Origin: an uncultured Bacteroidales bacterium
Lineage (GTDB): Bacteria; Bacteroidota; Bacteroidia; Bacteroidales; Muribaculaceae
Assembly (NCBI GenBank): GCA_905210435.1
Contig: CAJLWO010000021.1
Coordinates: forward strand, 1-39,698
Reading direction: 5' to 3'
DNA length: 39,698 nt
Part shown: in pieces, positions 24,127-32,500 of the stretch
Layout of the letters: each line of letters opens with the position of its first letter
How positions within the stretch are numbered: the first letter of the stretch is position 1
Notes under the pieces: generated by a model
The model's database searches: none
What the model was told of the DNA's origin: nothing
What the model saw: only the letters and a program-made list of their open reading frames with translations
Translations under genes and position numbers: made by a program

Positions 24127-24157
24127 CAAAGGTACTATCTTTTTTGCTATCTTCAAA
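24127..24157 (-). promoter_or_regulatory. Near-perfect Bacteroidetes promoter on the minus strand
   Basis: TTTG at 24154-24157, a 19-bp spacer, then TACCTTTG at 24127-24134. This is the best consensus match found in the window, yet no plausible protein-coding gene follows it; it points into the 3' end of the DUF3800 gene. Confidence 0.55.
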
Positions 24158-24270
24158 AATATAACGCTATTTTTTGCGGAAAAGTTTGCCGGAAAGTGGT
24201 GAAAATATTAGAGTTGGATGCCCGACATGGTATTTATAGGGTACTTGCGGCAGTTTCCGATGGATTAGGG

Positions 24271-24329
24271 ATAAAAATGTGGGGCGGGATGGCGGGAGTA
24301 TGGGATATATTTGTTAACTTCGCGGTATC
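24271..24329. repeat. 59-bp direct repeat, right copy, with mtnN-luxS -7 box
   Basis: Exact copy of 23141-23199. The -7 box TATATTTG is at 24306-24313, 93 bp before the mtnN ATG. No -33 TTTG is seen upstream; instead a GC-rich GGGGCGGGATGGCGGG tract occupies that place in both copies. Confidence 0.9.
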
Positions 24330-24406
24330 GTTCGGTTTCTGCGCTGTTTTGTTGGCGGAGGCCGGGATTTTTACAAATTAACCTATATTTTTTTTGACAT
24401 TCAGCC

Positions 24407-25093
24407 ATGACAATAGCAATTATTGTGGCTATGGACAAGGAGCTGCAGCTGTTGCTGCCGCTGTTGTCGGAGCCGCGCACTACCGTCATCGACGGCATCA
24501 CTTTCTATCTGGGCGACACCGGAACCAATTCTCTCATTATAATGAAATCGGGTATCGGGAAGGTCAACGCCGCTCTTGCCACAATGCAGCTTATACGCCA
24601 GTTCGCTCCCGACCTTGTGATCAACACGGGTGTGGCCGGAGGTACCGGCTCCGATGCCAAGATACTTGATATCGTGGTGGGCGAACGTATTGCGTACCAC
24701 GACGTGTGGTGCGGTCCCGACACGGTAGAGGGTCAGGCGGCGCGCTGTCCGCTCTTTTTCGAGTCAGACCGCAACGTGACGTCGCTGCCTGTGCTGCATG
24801 ACAATCCGCACGTGCGCCACGGCCTGATTGCGTCGGGCGACGTGTTCGTGGCCGACCCTGAGGTGGTGGCCCATATCAAGGCGCTCTATCCAGAAGTGCT
24901 TGCCGTGGACATGGAGTCGGCGGCGATAGCGCATACGTGTTTCCTGCTCAACACGCCGTTTTTCTGTATACGCGTGGTGAGCGACACTCCGGGCGAGGCC
25001 GACAACGAGGCGCAATACAACGATTTCTGGGAGGCGGCGCCGCGCCAGTCGTTTGAAATCATTTCGTCAATACTCAATTCGCTGGGAGAATGA
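24407..25093 (+). CDS. mtnN: 5'-methylthioadenosine/S-adenosylhomocysteine nucleosidase
   Basis: A 228-residue Pfs/MtnN enzyme that hydrolyses S-adenosylhomocysteine and methylthioadenosine, releasing adenine. Family features: the N-terminal VAMDKELQLLLPLL with catalytic glutamate, NTGVAGGTG phosphate/ribose loop, AVDMESAAIAHTCF with the ribose-binding M-E, and RVVSDTPG with the catalytic aspartate. Length is standard. Its last 4 bp (ATGA) overlap the luxS start, so the two enzymes of S-adenosylhomocysteine detoxification are translationally coupled. The promoter is the right copy of the 59-bp repeat. Confidence 0.95.
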   Translation: MTIAIIVAMDKELQLLLPLLSEPRTTVIDGITFYLGDTGTNSLIIMKSGIGKVNAALATMQLIRQFAPDLVINTGVAGGTGSDAKILDIVVGERIAYHDVWCGPDTVEGQAARCPLFFESDRNVTSLPVLHDNPHVRHGLIASGDVFVADPEVVAHIKALYPEVLAVDMESAAIAHTCFLLNTPFFCIRVVSDTPGEADNEAQYNDFWEAAPRQSFEIISSILNSLGE

Positions 25094-25572
25094 AGAAGAT
25101 AGCAAGTTTTACCATCGACCATACGCGTCTGGAGAGGGGCATCTTCCTCTCGCGGCGCGACACTACGCCGTCGGGCGACGTCATCTCCACGTTCGACATA
25201 CGCCTGACACGCCCCAATCGCGAGCCGGCGGTCGACGGCGCGGCGCTGCACACGATAGAGCATCTTGCTGCCACGTTCCTGCGCAACCACGCGCAATGGG
25301 CGCCACGCGTGATATACTGGGGCCCGATGGGTTGCCTCACGGGAAGCTATCTGTTGCTGTCGGGAGAACTAACATCGGAGGATATTGTGCCGCTGCTGCG
25401 CGAGACATTCGCGTTTATCGCTGACTTCGAGGGCGATATACCCGGCGCCACGGCGCGTGACTGCGGCAACTATACGTACAACAATCTGCCGGAGGCAAAG
25501 CGTGTGGCGCGGAGATTTCTTGATGAGGTGCTCTCGGCGCCCGCGCATGAGAATCTGAACTATCCGGATTAG
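25090..25572 (+). CDS. luxS: S-ribosylhomocysteine lyase
   Basis: A 160-residue LuxS. It converts S-ribosylhomocysteine to homocysteine and 4,5-dihydroxy-2,3-pentanedione, the precursor of autoinducer AI-2. Metal ligands are H54 and H58 in HTIEH and C125 in DCGNYTYNNL; the catalytic pair is E57 and C82 (GPMGCLTGSY). All key residues are present and the length is typical. It follows mtnN with a 4-bp overlap; together they complete SAH recycling. The stop codon lies at the edge of the repeat-rich stretch that follows. Confidence 0.97.
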   Translation: MKKIASFTIDHTRLERGIFLSRRDTTPSGDVISTFDIRLTRPNREPAVDGAALHTIEHLAATFLRNHAQWAPRVIYWGPMGCLTGSYLLLSGELTSEDIVPLLRETFAFIADFEGDIPGATARDCGNYTYNNLPEAKRVARRFLDEVLSAPAHENLNYPD

Positions 25573-25590
25573 GGGATTTTTAATATCGGG

Positions 25591-25720
25591 ATTAATCCTG
25601 ATTAATCGGGATTTAACGGGATTAATCGGGGTATTCCGAGAACTCGGAGAACTTCGAGGGATTGGAGTACTCTGAGGTCTCGGAGCGCTTAGAGGGGAGA
25701 CACGCGGTTAAAAACCGCGT
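25591..25720. repeat. Mosaic of three intergenic repeats after luxS
   Basis: Left to right: four 10-bp units ATTAATCGGG or variants (25591-25630); seven 9-bp units of the form CTCNGAGNN with variants (25634-25696); and a perfect 8-bp stem ACGCGGTT-AAA-AACCGCGT (25702-25720). The hairpin could end the mtnN-luxS transcript but lacks a T-tract. The whole 25573-25753 gap is accounted for by these elements apart from about 30 bp before the next gene. Confidence 0.7.
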
Positions 25721-25753
25721 CGACCAAGGGGGAAGACAGGTAAAGTTTTTTTG

Positions 25754-26407
25754 ATGATGAAAGATTTGGCAGCTATAAAGGGACGACATTATATCCACTC
25801 GCTAATTGAGGAGGGGGAGCATGAGCAGCAGGATTTCAAGTTTGCCATCTCCGACGCGCGCAAGATAGCGCGGTCTATTTCGGCGTTTTCCAATCATTCC
25901 GGCGGCCGCCTGCTTATCGGGGTGAAGGATAACGGCGTTGTGGCCGGCATACGCAACGAGGAGGATGTCTACATGATAGAGACGGCCGCCGAGTTGTATT
26001 GCCGTCCGGCTGTCGAGGTGCGCATGACGGCATTTAAGGTCGACCCCGGCACTGTCGTGATACGTGCCGAGATACCTAAGGCGCTCCGTCCGCCGGTCTA
26101 CGTTGTCGAGGAGGGGGAGGTGCTGCGGGCGTATTACCGTGTAAAGGATGAGAATATCGTGGCTCACCCGCTGCTGCTGAGCGCGTGGAAGCATTATGCC
26201 GCCGACAACGGCGCTTTCATGGCTTTTGACGAGCATCACCGGTTGCTTATCGATATTATCGGAAAGAAGGGCTATGCCACGCTCGATGAGTTTGTCAGAC
26301 GCTCACATCTGTCGCAGGCCACGGCAATCGATATTATCGGACGGCTGGCAGCCGCATCGGTGGTAAATCTCGAATACCGCGAAGGGCTGTTAACAATTAG
26401 TAATTAG
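25754..26407 (+). CDS. AlbA_2 (Schlafen-type) domain protein with C-terminal winged helix
   Basis: A 217-residue protein. Residues about 14-120 match the AlbA_2 fold (EGEHEQQDFKFAI, ISAFSNHSGGRLLIGVKDNG, VAGIRNEEDVYMIETAAELYC), the last 65 residues a winged helix (DIIGKKGYATLDEFVRRSHLSQATAIDIIGRL). Such proteins are often annotated as ATP-binding or transcriptional regulators; ligand and targets are unknown. Three consecutive starts (TTG 25751, ATG 25754, ATG 25757) are possible. The final Ile-Ser-Asn-stop is encoded by the first heptamers of the following repeat array. Confidence 0.78.
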   Translation: MMKDLAAIKGRHYIHSLIEEGEHEQQDFKFAISDARKIARSISAFSNHSGGRLLIGVKDNGVVAGIRNEEDVYMIETAAELYCRPAVEVRMTAFKVDPGTVVIRAEIPKALRPPVYVVEEGEVLRAYYRVKDENIVAHPLLLSAWKHYAADNGAFMAFDEHHRLLIDIIGKKGYATLDEFVRRSHLSQATAIDIIGRLAAASVVNLEYREGLLTISN

Positions 26408-26560
26408 TAATTAGTAATGAGTAATTAGTAATTAGTAATTGGGTGGTCGGACGAGTCGGACTTGTCGGACCGGTCGGACATGTCCGACTTTAGGGAGCTG
26501 TTTTCAAGTAATTACTAATTGCTAATTACTAATTGCTAATTACTAATTGCTGATTACAAT
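26394..26560. repeat. Inverted heptamer arrays enclosing a GTCNGACNN nonamer array
   Basis: Left arm 26394-26443: about six ATTAGTA heptamers ending in ATTGGG. Right arm 26507-26560: alternating ATTACTA / ATTGCTA heptamers, the inverse of the left arm. In the loop, five 9-bp units lie at 26446-26490 (GTCGGACGA, GTCGGACTT, GTCGGACCG, GTCGGACAT, GTCCGACTT). The structure sits between two convergent genes, and both take their stop codon from it. A transcript through it could fold into a long AU hairpin, suggesting a bidirectional end-of-gene element. Confidence 0.8.
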
Positions 26561-27403
26561 GGGGTGGTGGGGGCGGGATTTGAGCCAGGTGAGTTGTTTT
26601 TTGGCGTAGACGCGGGTGTTGCGGGCTATTTTGGTGATGGCATCGTCGAGGGTGATGTGGCCGTCGATATAGGGCCATAGTTCTTTGTAGCCTACGGTGT
26701 TGAGGGAATTGAGGTGGCGCAGGCGGCTCACCGCGCGGGCTTCCTCCACGAGACCCTGTTCTATCATTGTGACGACGCGGCGGTTGATGCGGTCGAACAG
26801 GATGTCGCGTGGCATGTCGATGGCGAGCATCTCGATGTCGAAGTCGCGCTGCTTGGCACACCCCGTGCGCAGCGAGGAGTAGGGCACACCCGCCTGCCGG
26901 CATATCTCTATGGCGTGGACGAGGCGCTTGTGGTTGTTGAGGTCGACCTCGCGGTAGTACACGGGGTCGAGTTCGAGGAGGGTGAGGCGGAGCTGCTGCA
27001 GCCCTCCGCGTTCGTAAAGCTCCCATGCCTCACGGCGTATGTCGTCGGAGATGGTGGGGAGTTCGTCGATGCCGCGGGTCACGGCGTCGATATACATCAT
27101 TGAGCCTCCGCACATTATCTGTACGGGCGATTTGCGCCACAGCGAGGGGAGGAGGCGCATCACCTCCTCCTCGTATTGTGCGGCGGAATAGTAATCGCCC
27201 AGCGACAGGTTGCCTACGAAATGGTGCGTTACGCGCGCACGGTCATCGGCCGTGGGTGCGGCGGTGCCTATGGGTATTTCGCGGAACATCTGCCGGGAGT
27301 CGGCCGATATGATGTCGCAACCGATTTCCTCGGCCATGCGCATGGCGAGGGCGCTTTTGCCCGAGCCTGTCGGGCCGGTTATGACTATTAGTTTGTTCGG
27401 CAT
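26543..27403 (-). CDS. miaA: tRNA dimethylallyltransferase
   Basis: A 286-residue MiaA, which transfers a dimethylallyl group to N6 of adenosine 37 in tRNAs reading codons that begin with U. Visible: P-loop ITGPTGSGKSALA, the DSRQMFREIPIGTA segment with the catalytic aspartate, HHFVGNLSLGDYYSAAQY, and GGSMMYIDAVTRGID. The C-terminal zinc-finger extension of eukaryotic homologs is absent, as expected. The last residues (Val-Ile-Ser-Asn) and stop TAG are encoded inside the heptamer array, so the C-terminus may have been altered by repeat insertion. It is followed by no same-strand gene in the convergent direction and lies 170 bp downstream of pepT. Confidence 0.93.
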   Translation of the reverse strand: MPNKLIVITGPTGSGKSALAMRMAEEIGCDIISADSRQMFREIPIGTAAPTADDRARVTHHFVGNLSLGDYYSAAQYEEEVMRLLPSLWRKSPVQIMCGGSMMYIDAVTRGIDELPTISDDIRREAWELYERGGLQQLRLTLLELDPVYYREVDLNNHKRLVHAIEICRQAGVPYSSLRTGCAKQRDFDIEMLAIDMPRDILFDRINRRVVTMIEQGLVEEARAVSRLRHLNSLNTVGYKELWPYIDGHITLDDAITKIARNTRVYAKKQLTWLKSRPHHPIVISN

Positions 27404-27491
27404 TATGTTTTTCGCGGTTTAGCGATTTTTGAGGGTGTTACAAAACTGCGAAATTTCGGTCAACAAAGTAGGGGCGCACGGCTACTATTGG

Positions 27492-27545
27492 GTCGGACAA
27501 GTCTGACATGTCTGACATGTCTGACCGGTCCGACTTGTCTGACGG
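27492..27545. repeat. GTCNGACNN nonamer array, six units
   Basis: Units GTCGGACAA, GTCTGACAT, GTCTGACAT, GTCTGACCG, GTCCGACTT, GTCTGACGG in perfect 9-bp register, in the gap between pepT and miaA. Each unit is a 7-bp near-palindrome plus a 2-bp spacer. A GTAGGGGCGCAC string related to the one near 108 precedes it at about 27468. The rest of 27404-27491 shows nothing clear. Confidence 0.85.
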
Positions 27546-27573
27546 AGGATGGGCTGACGGAGCGCCGGCGTGG

Positions 27574-28803
27574 CTATTTTGATTCAGCCACGAGGCGGGC
27601 TATGTTGACTATTACTTCTACGGCTTTTTCCATCGAGGGGATGGGCACGTACTCGTAACGGCCGTGGAAGTTGAGGCCGCCGGCGAAGATGTTGGGGCAC
27701 GGGAGGCCTTTGAATGAGAGCTGTGCGCCATCAGTGCCGCCGCGTATGGGCACTACCTTGGGCACGATGCCGCTTTCGCGCATGGCTTCCTCGGCGATGT
27801 CGATGATGTGCATCACCGGCTCGATTTTCTCGCGCATGTTGTAGTACTGGTCCTTGATTTCGATGTCGCACACGCCGGGGAACTCGTTGTTGATTTTGCG
27901 GGCGAGGTGCTCCAGCTCCTTCTTGCGGCGCTCGAAGCGGTCGCGGTCGTGGTCGCGTATTATATATGTAAGGACGGTCTTTTCAACCGAGCCTTCGAAT
28001 GAAATCAGGTGGTAGAATCCTTCATAGTCCTCGGTGTGTTCGGGAGTCTCCCAGCGTGGGAGCATGATTACGAACTGGTTGGCTATGCGGATTGAGTTTA
28101 TCATCTTGTGGTAGGCATAGCCGGGGTGTACGTTGCGTCCGTTGAATGTCACTTTGGCCACGGCGGCGTTGAAATTCTCGAATTCGAGTTCGCCGATTTC
28201 GCCTCCGTCCATCGTGTAGGCCCAGTCGGCGCCGAAGCGCTCAACGTCAAACTTATGTGCGCCCTGTCCGATTTCCTCGTCGGGGTTGAAAGCTATCGCG
28301 ATGTCGCCGTGCTCGACCTCGGGATGGGCCTGGAGCCAGGCGATTGCGGTGATGATTTCGGCTATGCCGGCTTTGTCGTCGGCGCCGAGGAGGGTATTGC
28401 CGTCGGTCACGATGAGGTCCTGACCCTTGTAGCTGTCGAGTTCGGGGAAGTCGGCGGGCGAGAGGATTATGCCGTGCTCGGCATTGAGGGTGATGTCGCC
28501 GCCGTCGTAGTCTTTGACTATGCGGGGATTGACATGGTGACCCGACATGTCGGGCGATGTATCGAGGTGGGCTATGAAGCCTACTGTCGGAAGCTGTCGC
28601 GATGAGTTGGATGGGAGACGGGCCATCAGATAGCCGTTGTCATCGAGGTGTATGTCGGCCAGATGCATGGCGCGGAGTTCTTTTTCGAGATGTCTGGCGA
28701 AAATCATCTGTCCCGGAGTGGAGGGTGTTAGATTGGTCAGCTCGTCGCTCTGGGTGTCGAACTTGACGTAATCGAGAAATCGGTCAACGACGGAAGTATT
28801 CAT
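27574..28803 (-). CDS. pepT: Peptidase T (tripeptide aminopeptidase)
   Basis: A 409-residue M20 zinc peptidase that removes the N-terminal residue from tripeptides in the cytoplasm. Metal-binding and catalytic motifs: FIAHLDTSPD (His, Asp), LLGADDKAGIAEI, NPDEEIGQGAHKFD (catalytic Glu pair), YTMDGGEIGELE and the C-terminal GGLNFHGRYEYVPIPSMEKA (His). The start at 28803 is chosen because a -7 box lies at 28836-28843, inside the longer reading from 28893, and because NTSVVDRFLDYVKFDTQSDE matches the family N-terminus. Single-gene unit or with miaA downstream. Confidence 0.95.
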   Translation of the reverse strand: MNTSVVDRFLDYVKFDTQSDELTNLTPSTPGQMIFARHLEKELRAMHLADIHLDDNGYLMARLPSNSSRQLPTVGFIAHLDTSPDMSGHHVNPRIVKDYDGGDITLNAEHGIILSPADFPELDSYKGQDLIVTDGNTLLGADDKAGIAEIITAIAWLQAHPEVEHGDIAIAFNPDEEIGQGAHKFDVERFGADWAYTMDGGEIGELEFENFNAAVAKVTFNGRNVHPGYAYHKMINSIRIANQFVIMLPRWETPEHTEDYEGFYHLISFEGSVEKTVLTYIIRDHDRDRFERRKKELEHLARKINNEFPGVCDIEIKDQYYNMREKIEPVMHIIDIAEEAMRESGIVPKVVPIRGGTDGAQLSFKGLPCPNIFAGGLNFHGRYEYVPIPSMEKAVEVIVNIARLVAESK

Positions 28804-28835
28804 GGGATTATTGAGTAAAGAGTTATATAATGGTA

Positions 28836-28843
28836 CAAAGGTA
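28836..28843 (-). promoter_or_regulatory. -7 box of pepT
   Basis: Minus strand TACCTTTG (TAnnTTTG) 32 bp before the ATG at 28803. The -33 element is weak (TTTAC, with spacing too long). Confidence 0.5.
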
Positions 28844-28899
28844 ATAAAAAAATCGGAATAGGGTGTAAAGGTCATTAAGGACTTTAAGGCCATTAACGA

Positions 28900-29508
28900 C
28901 TTTTCGCGGCGGCTCCGGCGGGTGTGCCCGAGCAGGGCGATGATATTTTTTTTTGCATTTTGTTTAAAATATCAAAAATTTTACTTTAATTTGTGGAATA
29001 TTTCCTGCTATAATGCGGGAATAACTATAGTCAAAAGAGCAAATTAACTAAGATGGATATCTGACCTTAACGCGCCATGAAATTAAATTGTCTGCGTAAA
29101 GTGTTGATTGTGAAATAAATTGAATGACGGAGCGTTCGGCATGGACGTGGCCGCCGCGTGTGGAAAGATAGCTTCTTAAGCAAATTTGCCGGTTTTGGCG
29201 GATGATAGTTTTTAACACTTAAATGTTAAAATGATTGCGTGATTAACGATTTCGATAATGTTGCCCGGATTATTCAGACGGGATTATCTGAAAAAATAAA
29301 TTGAAAAAGGAGGAAACTCCACGAAGTAACAAAAGGAGATTATACTGAGACAAAAAGCCAAGTCCCCCCGACAGCATCTTACCGCAATCACCGCGGGGAA
29401 ATATGTCGACCTTACTTTTGGACCATGATAACCTCTTTGCGACAACAGAAAAATTGAGATTATATATATATTTATTGTAAAACCCAAATTAACTAAAAAT
29501 TTTCTTGC
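28900..29508 (+). promoter_or_regulatory. Long non-coding leader upstream of the sus-type operon
   Basis: About 600 bp without a gene. It contains an AT-rich stretch around 28945-28995, a perfect 8-bp palindrome TTTTAACA/TGTTAAAA (29210-29231), a TTCAGA/TCTGAA hairpin followed by A-rich sequence (about 29273-29292), and a TACTTTTG -7 box at 29413-29420, 88 bp before the susC ATG. The exact promoter is unclear; transcription could start at 29413-29420 or farther upstream, which would leave a structured leader of several hundred bases. A regulator gene usual for such clusters is not next to it. Confidence 0.4.
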
Positions 29509-32500
29509 ATGAAGAACATTTGTTTTCAAATGACTCGGAAAGCATGGCTCGCCATCGCGATGGTATTGTGCCTTTCTTTCCCTGCTTTAGCGCAGAAAAC
29601 TACTGTCACAGGTACAGTAGTTGATTACGAGGGCGAACCCGCCATCGGTGCAAGTGTCATCGCTGAAGGTACAAGCAACGGCGTTGCCACTGACTTCGAT
29701 GGTAATTTCAGCATCGACGTTGCCCCCAACGCCGTCCTCGTAGTTTCTTATGTGGGTTGCGAAACTCAGCGGGTTCCCGTTGACGGCCGTACCCATATCG
29801 ACATCACCCTTAAATCCAACGCGGTGGTGCTTAACGAAGTCGTAGCCATCGGTTACGGTACAGTGAAGAAATCTGACGCTACCGGTTCGGTGGCAGTCGT
29901 GAAGCCCGACGAAATCGAGGCAGGCCTTGCCACTTCGGCACAGGACATGCTCGTGGGCGCAACCCCCGGTGTTGTCGTGTCGACAACCGGTAACCCCTCT
30001 GAAGGCGGTACAATCCGTATCCGTGGCGGTTCCTCACTTTCTGCCTCCAACGACCCGTTGATCATCGTCGACGGTGTGCCCATGGACGGCAACTCAGTGA
30101 AGGGTTCTTCCAATGCACTTTCACTTATCGCGCCTGAAAACATCGAGTCGATGACAGTGCTCAAGGATGCATCTGCAACCGCCATCTACGGTTCGCGTGC
30201 ATCTAACGGTGTCATCATCGTGACCACCAAAAAAGGTCAGGCAGGCAAGCCTCAGGTCAACTTCTCGGCTAACCTCTACATTGCCACTCCGCGCAAGACT
30301 GTCGACATGATGGACGGCAACCAGTTCCGTAGCTTTGTTCTTAAGACTTACGGCGAAGGCTCTACTCAGGCCGGCGCTCTCGGCACCGCCAACACCAACT
30401 GGCAGGACGAAGTGCTCCGCACAGCCGTTTCTTCCGACTACAACCTCTCGGTGGGCGGTACAGTAGGTATCCTTCCGTATCGTGTATCAATCGGTTATAC
30501 CTCTAACCACGGTATTATCCGCAAGACCGGCATGAACCGTGCCACTGCCAGCATCAACCTGTCGCCGAAATTCTTCGACGGACTCCTGCAGGTCAACGCC
30601 AACATCAAGGGCGCATACGTACGCAACAACTACGAGCAGGGCGTGCTCGGCGGAGCTGTCAGCTTCAACCCGACTCTTCCCGTGCGCTGTGCTGAAGGCA
30701 ACGTTTTCAACAACTGGACATCTTATATCGGCGGCGGCGCCCTCGCAGGCCCCAACACCCCCGGTACCGACCTCAACACCATCGAAGCGCTCAACCCCGT
30801 ATCGCGTTCACAGGATTACGATTCGAAGTCTGACGTATACCAGTCGGTAGGTAACCTCCAGCTTGACCTGCGCATGCCGTTCCTCCGCGACCTCCGCGCC
30901 AACCTCAACCTCGGTTACGACTACAGCCACGGTTCCGTAGCAAGCTACAACTATCCCTTCTCACCCGAAGCATGGAAAGCCGGCCACCGTTCGCCCGGCG
31001 TAGAAGCTGCTGTAAAAGACGGTTACTCTACAATCAACTACGAGAAACAGCGTATCTACAACCTCCTTCTCGAGTTCTACCTCAACTACAACAAAGATTT
31101 TGAAGCTATCAAATCGTCACTTGATGTAACAGCAGGTTACTCTTGGCAGAAATTCTACAACAAGGGCTGCAACTGGAGCCCCGTCTACGCTCCCGGTCAG
31201 GAATTCGACGGCTATCTTTACAACCCGCGTGTCGACTACAGCAAACCCTATCAGCTTGTATCGTTCTTCGGTCGTATGCAGTACGGCTTCATGGACAAAT
31301 ACCTCCTCACAGTCACCGTACGTCGTGACGGTTCGTCACGTTTCAGCAGCGACAACCGCTGGGGTACTTTCCCCTCGGTGGCTCTCGCATGGCGTCTGAT
31401 CGACGAATCATTCATGGAAGGCACCCGCAGCGTCCTCTCTGACCTCAAGATCCGCGGTACATGGGGTATCACCGGTCAGCAGAACCTCGGTGATGATTTC
31501 TCCCGCCTCTTCCCCTACCTCCCCATCTACAACGCTTGGACCGGTTCGGACAACATGGGCTTCAATCCCGTTACAGGCGAATATCTCCCCATCTATGCTC
31601 CCAGCAGCTATAATGCTAATCTCAAATGGGAAGAAACCACCACATGGAACGTAGGTGTCGACTTCGGATTCCTCAACAACCGCATCAGCGGTAGCATCGA
31701 CGCTTACTACCGTAAGACCAAAGACCTCTTGACCAGCACAACCTACGCTGCCGGCTCGAACCTCGGCCCCGACGGTCCCATGAACATCGGCGACCTTACC
31801 AACAAAGGTATAGAAATCAACTTGCTCACCCGTCCTATCGTGACTAAGGATTTCACCTGGAGCTCTAACATCAACGTGGCTTACAACAAGAACGAAATCA
31901 CTCACCTCGCTCAGGGCAAGGATATACCCACCGGTGACATCGGCAACTCAGTCAACGTACAACTCCAGCGTGAAGGCTACGCTGCCAACTCATTCTTCGT
32001 TTATGAGCAGGTTTACAATCCCGACGGCACTCCCGCCGAAGGTGTTTACGTTGACCGCAACGGTGACGGCCAGATTACCGACCAGGATAAATACATGTTC
32101 CACAGCCCCGATCCCAAGTGGACCGCCAACTGGCAGAACACATTCAACGTGAAGAACTGGGACTTCGGTATCAGCCTCCGCGCCAACTTCGGTAATTGGG
32201 TGTTCAACAAGACTCAGCAGGACAACTCGTTTGTATCTAGAACAGCATCACTTCCTTTGAGCAACCTGATGAATGACACTTACTTGTTCACCTCTACCAA
32301 GTCAACGTCTCTTCTTGTCAGCGACTATTGGGTTCAGAATGCATCGTTCGTACGCTGCGACAACATCACTGCCGGCTATACGTTCGAAAACCTTCTGAAC
32401 AACGCACTCCGTCTGCGTCTGTTCGCAGCCGTTCAGAATCCGTTCGTCATCACCAAGTACAAAGGTATCGACCCCGAAGTGTTCGGCGGCATCGACTCGG

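Noticed and set aside
23141..24329. 59-bp direct repeats as attL/attR of an integrated phage or conjugative element
   Set aside because: No integrase or recombinase gene lies between them and they do not fall in a tRNA gene; a simpler duplication or cargo insertion is preferred, although not proven.
26446..26490. Short spaced repeats that could be taken for a CRISPR array
   Set aside because: The units are 9 bp with 2-bp spacers; CRISPR repeats and spacers are each more than 20 bp, and no cas gene is present.
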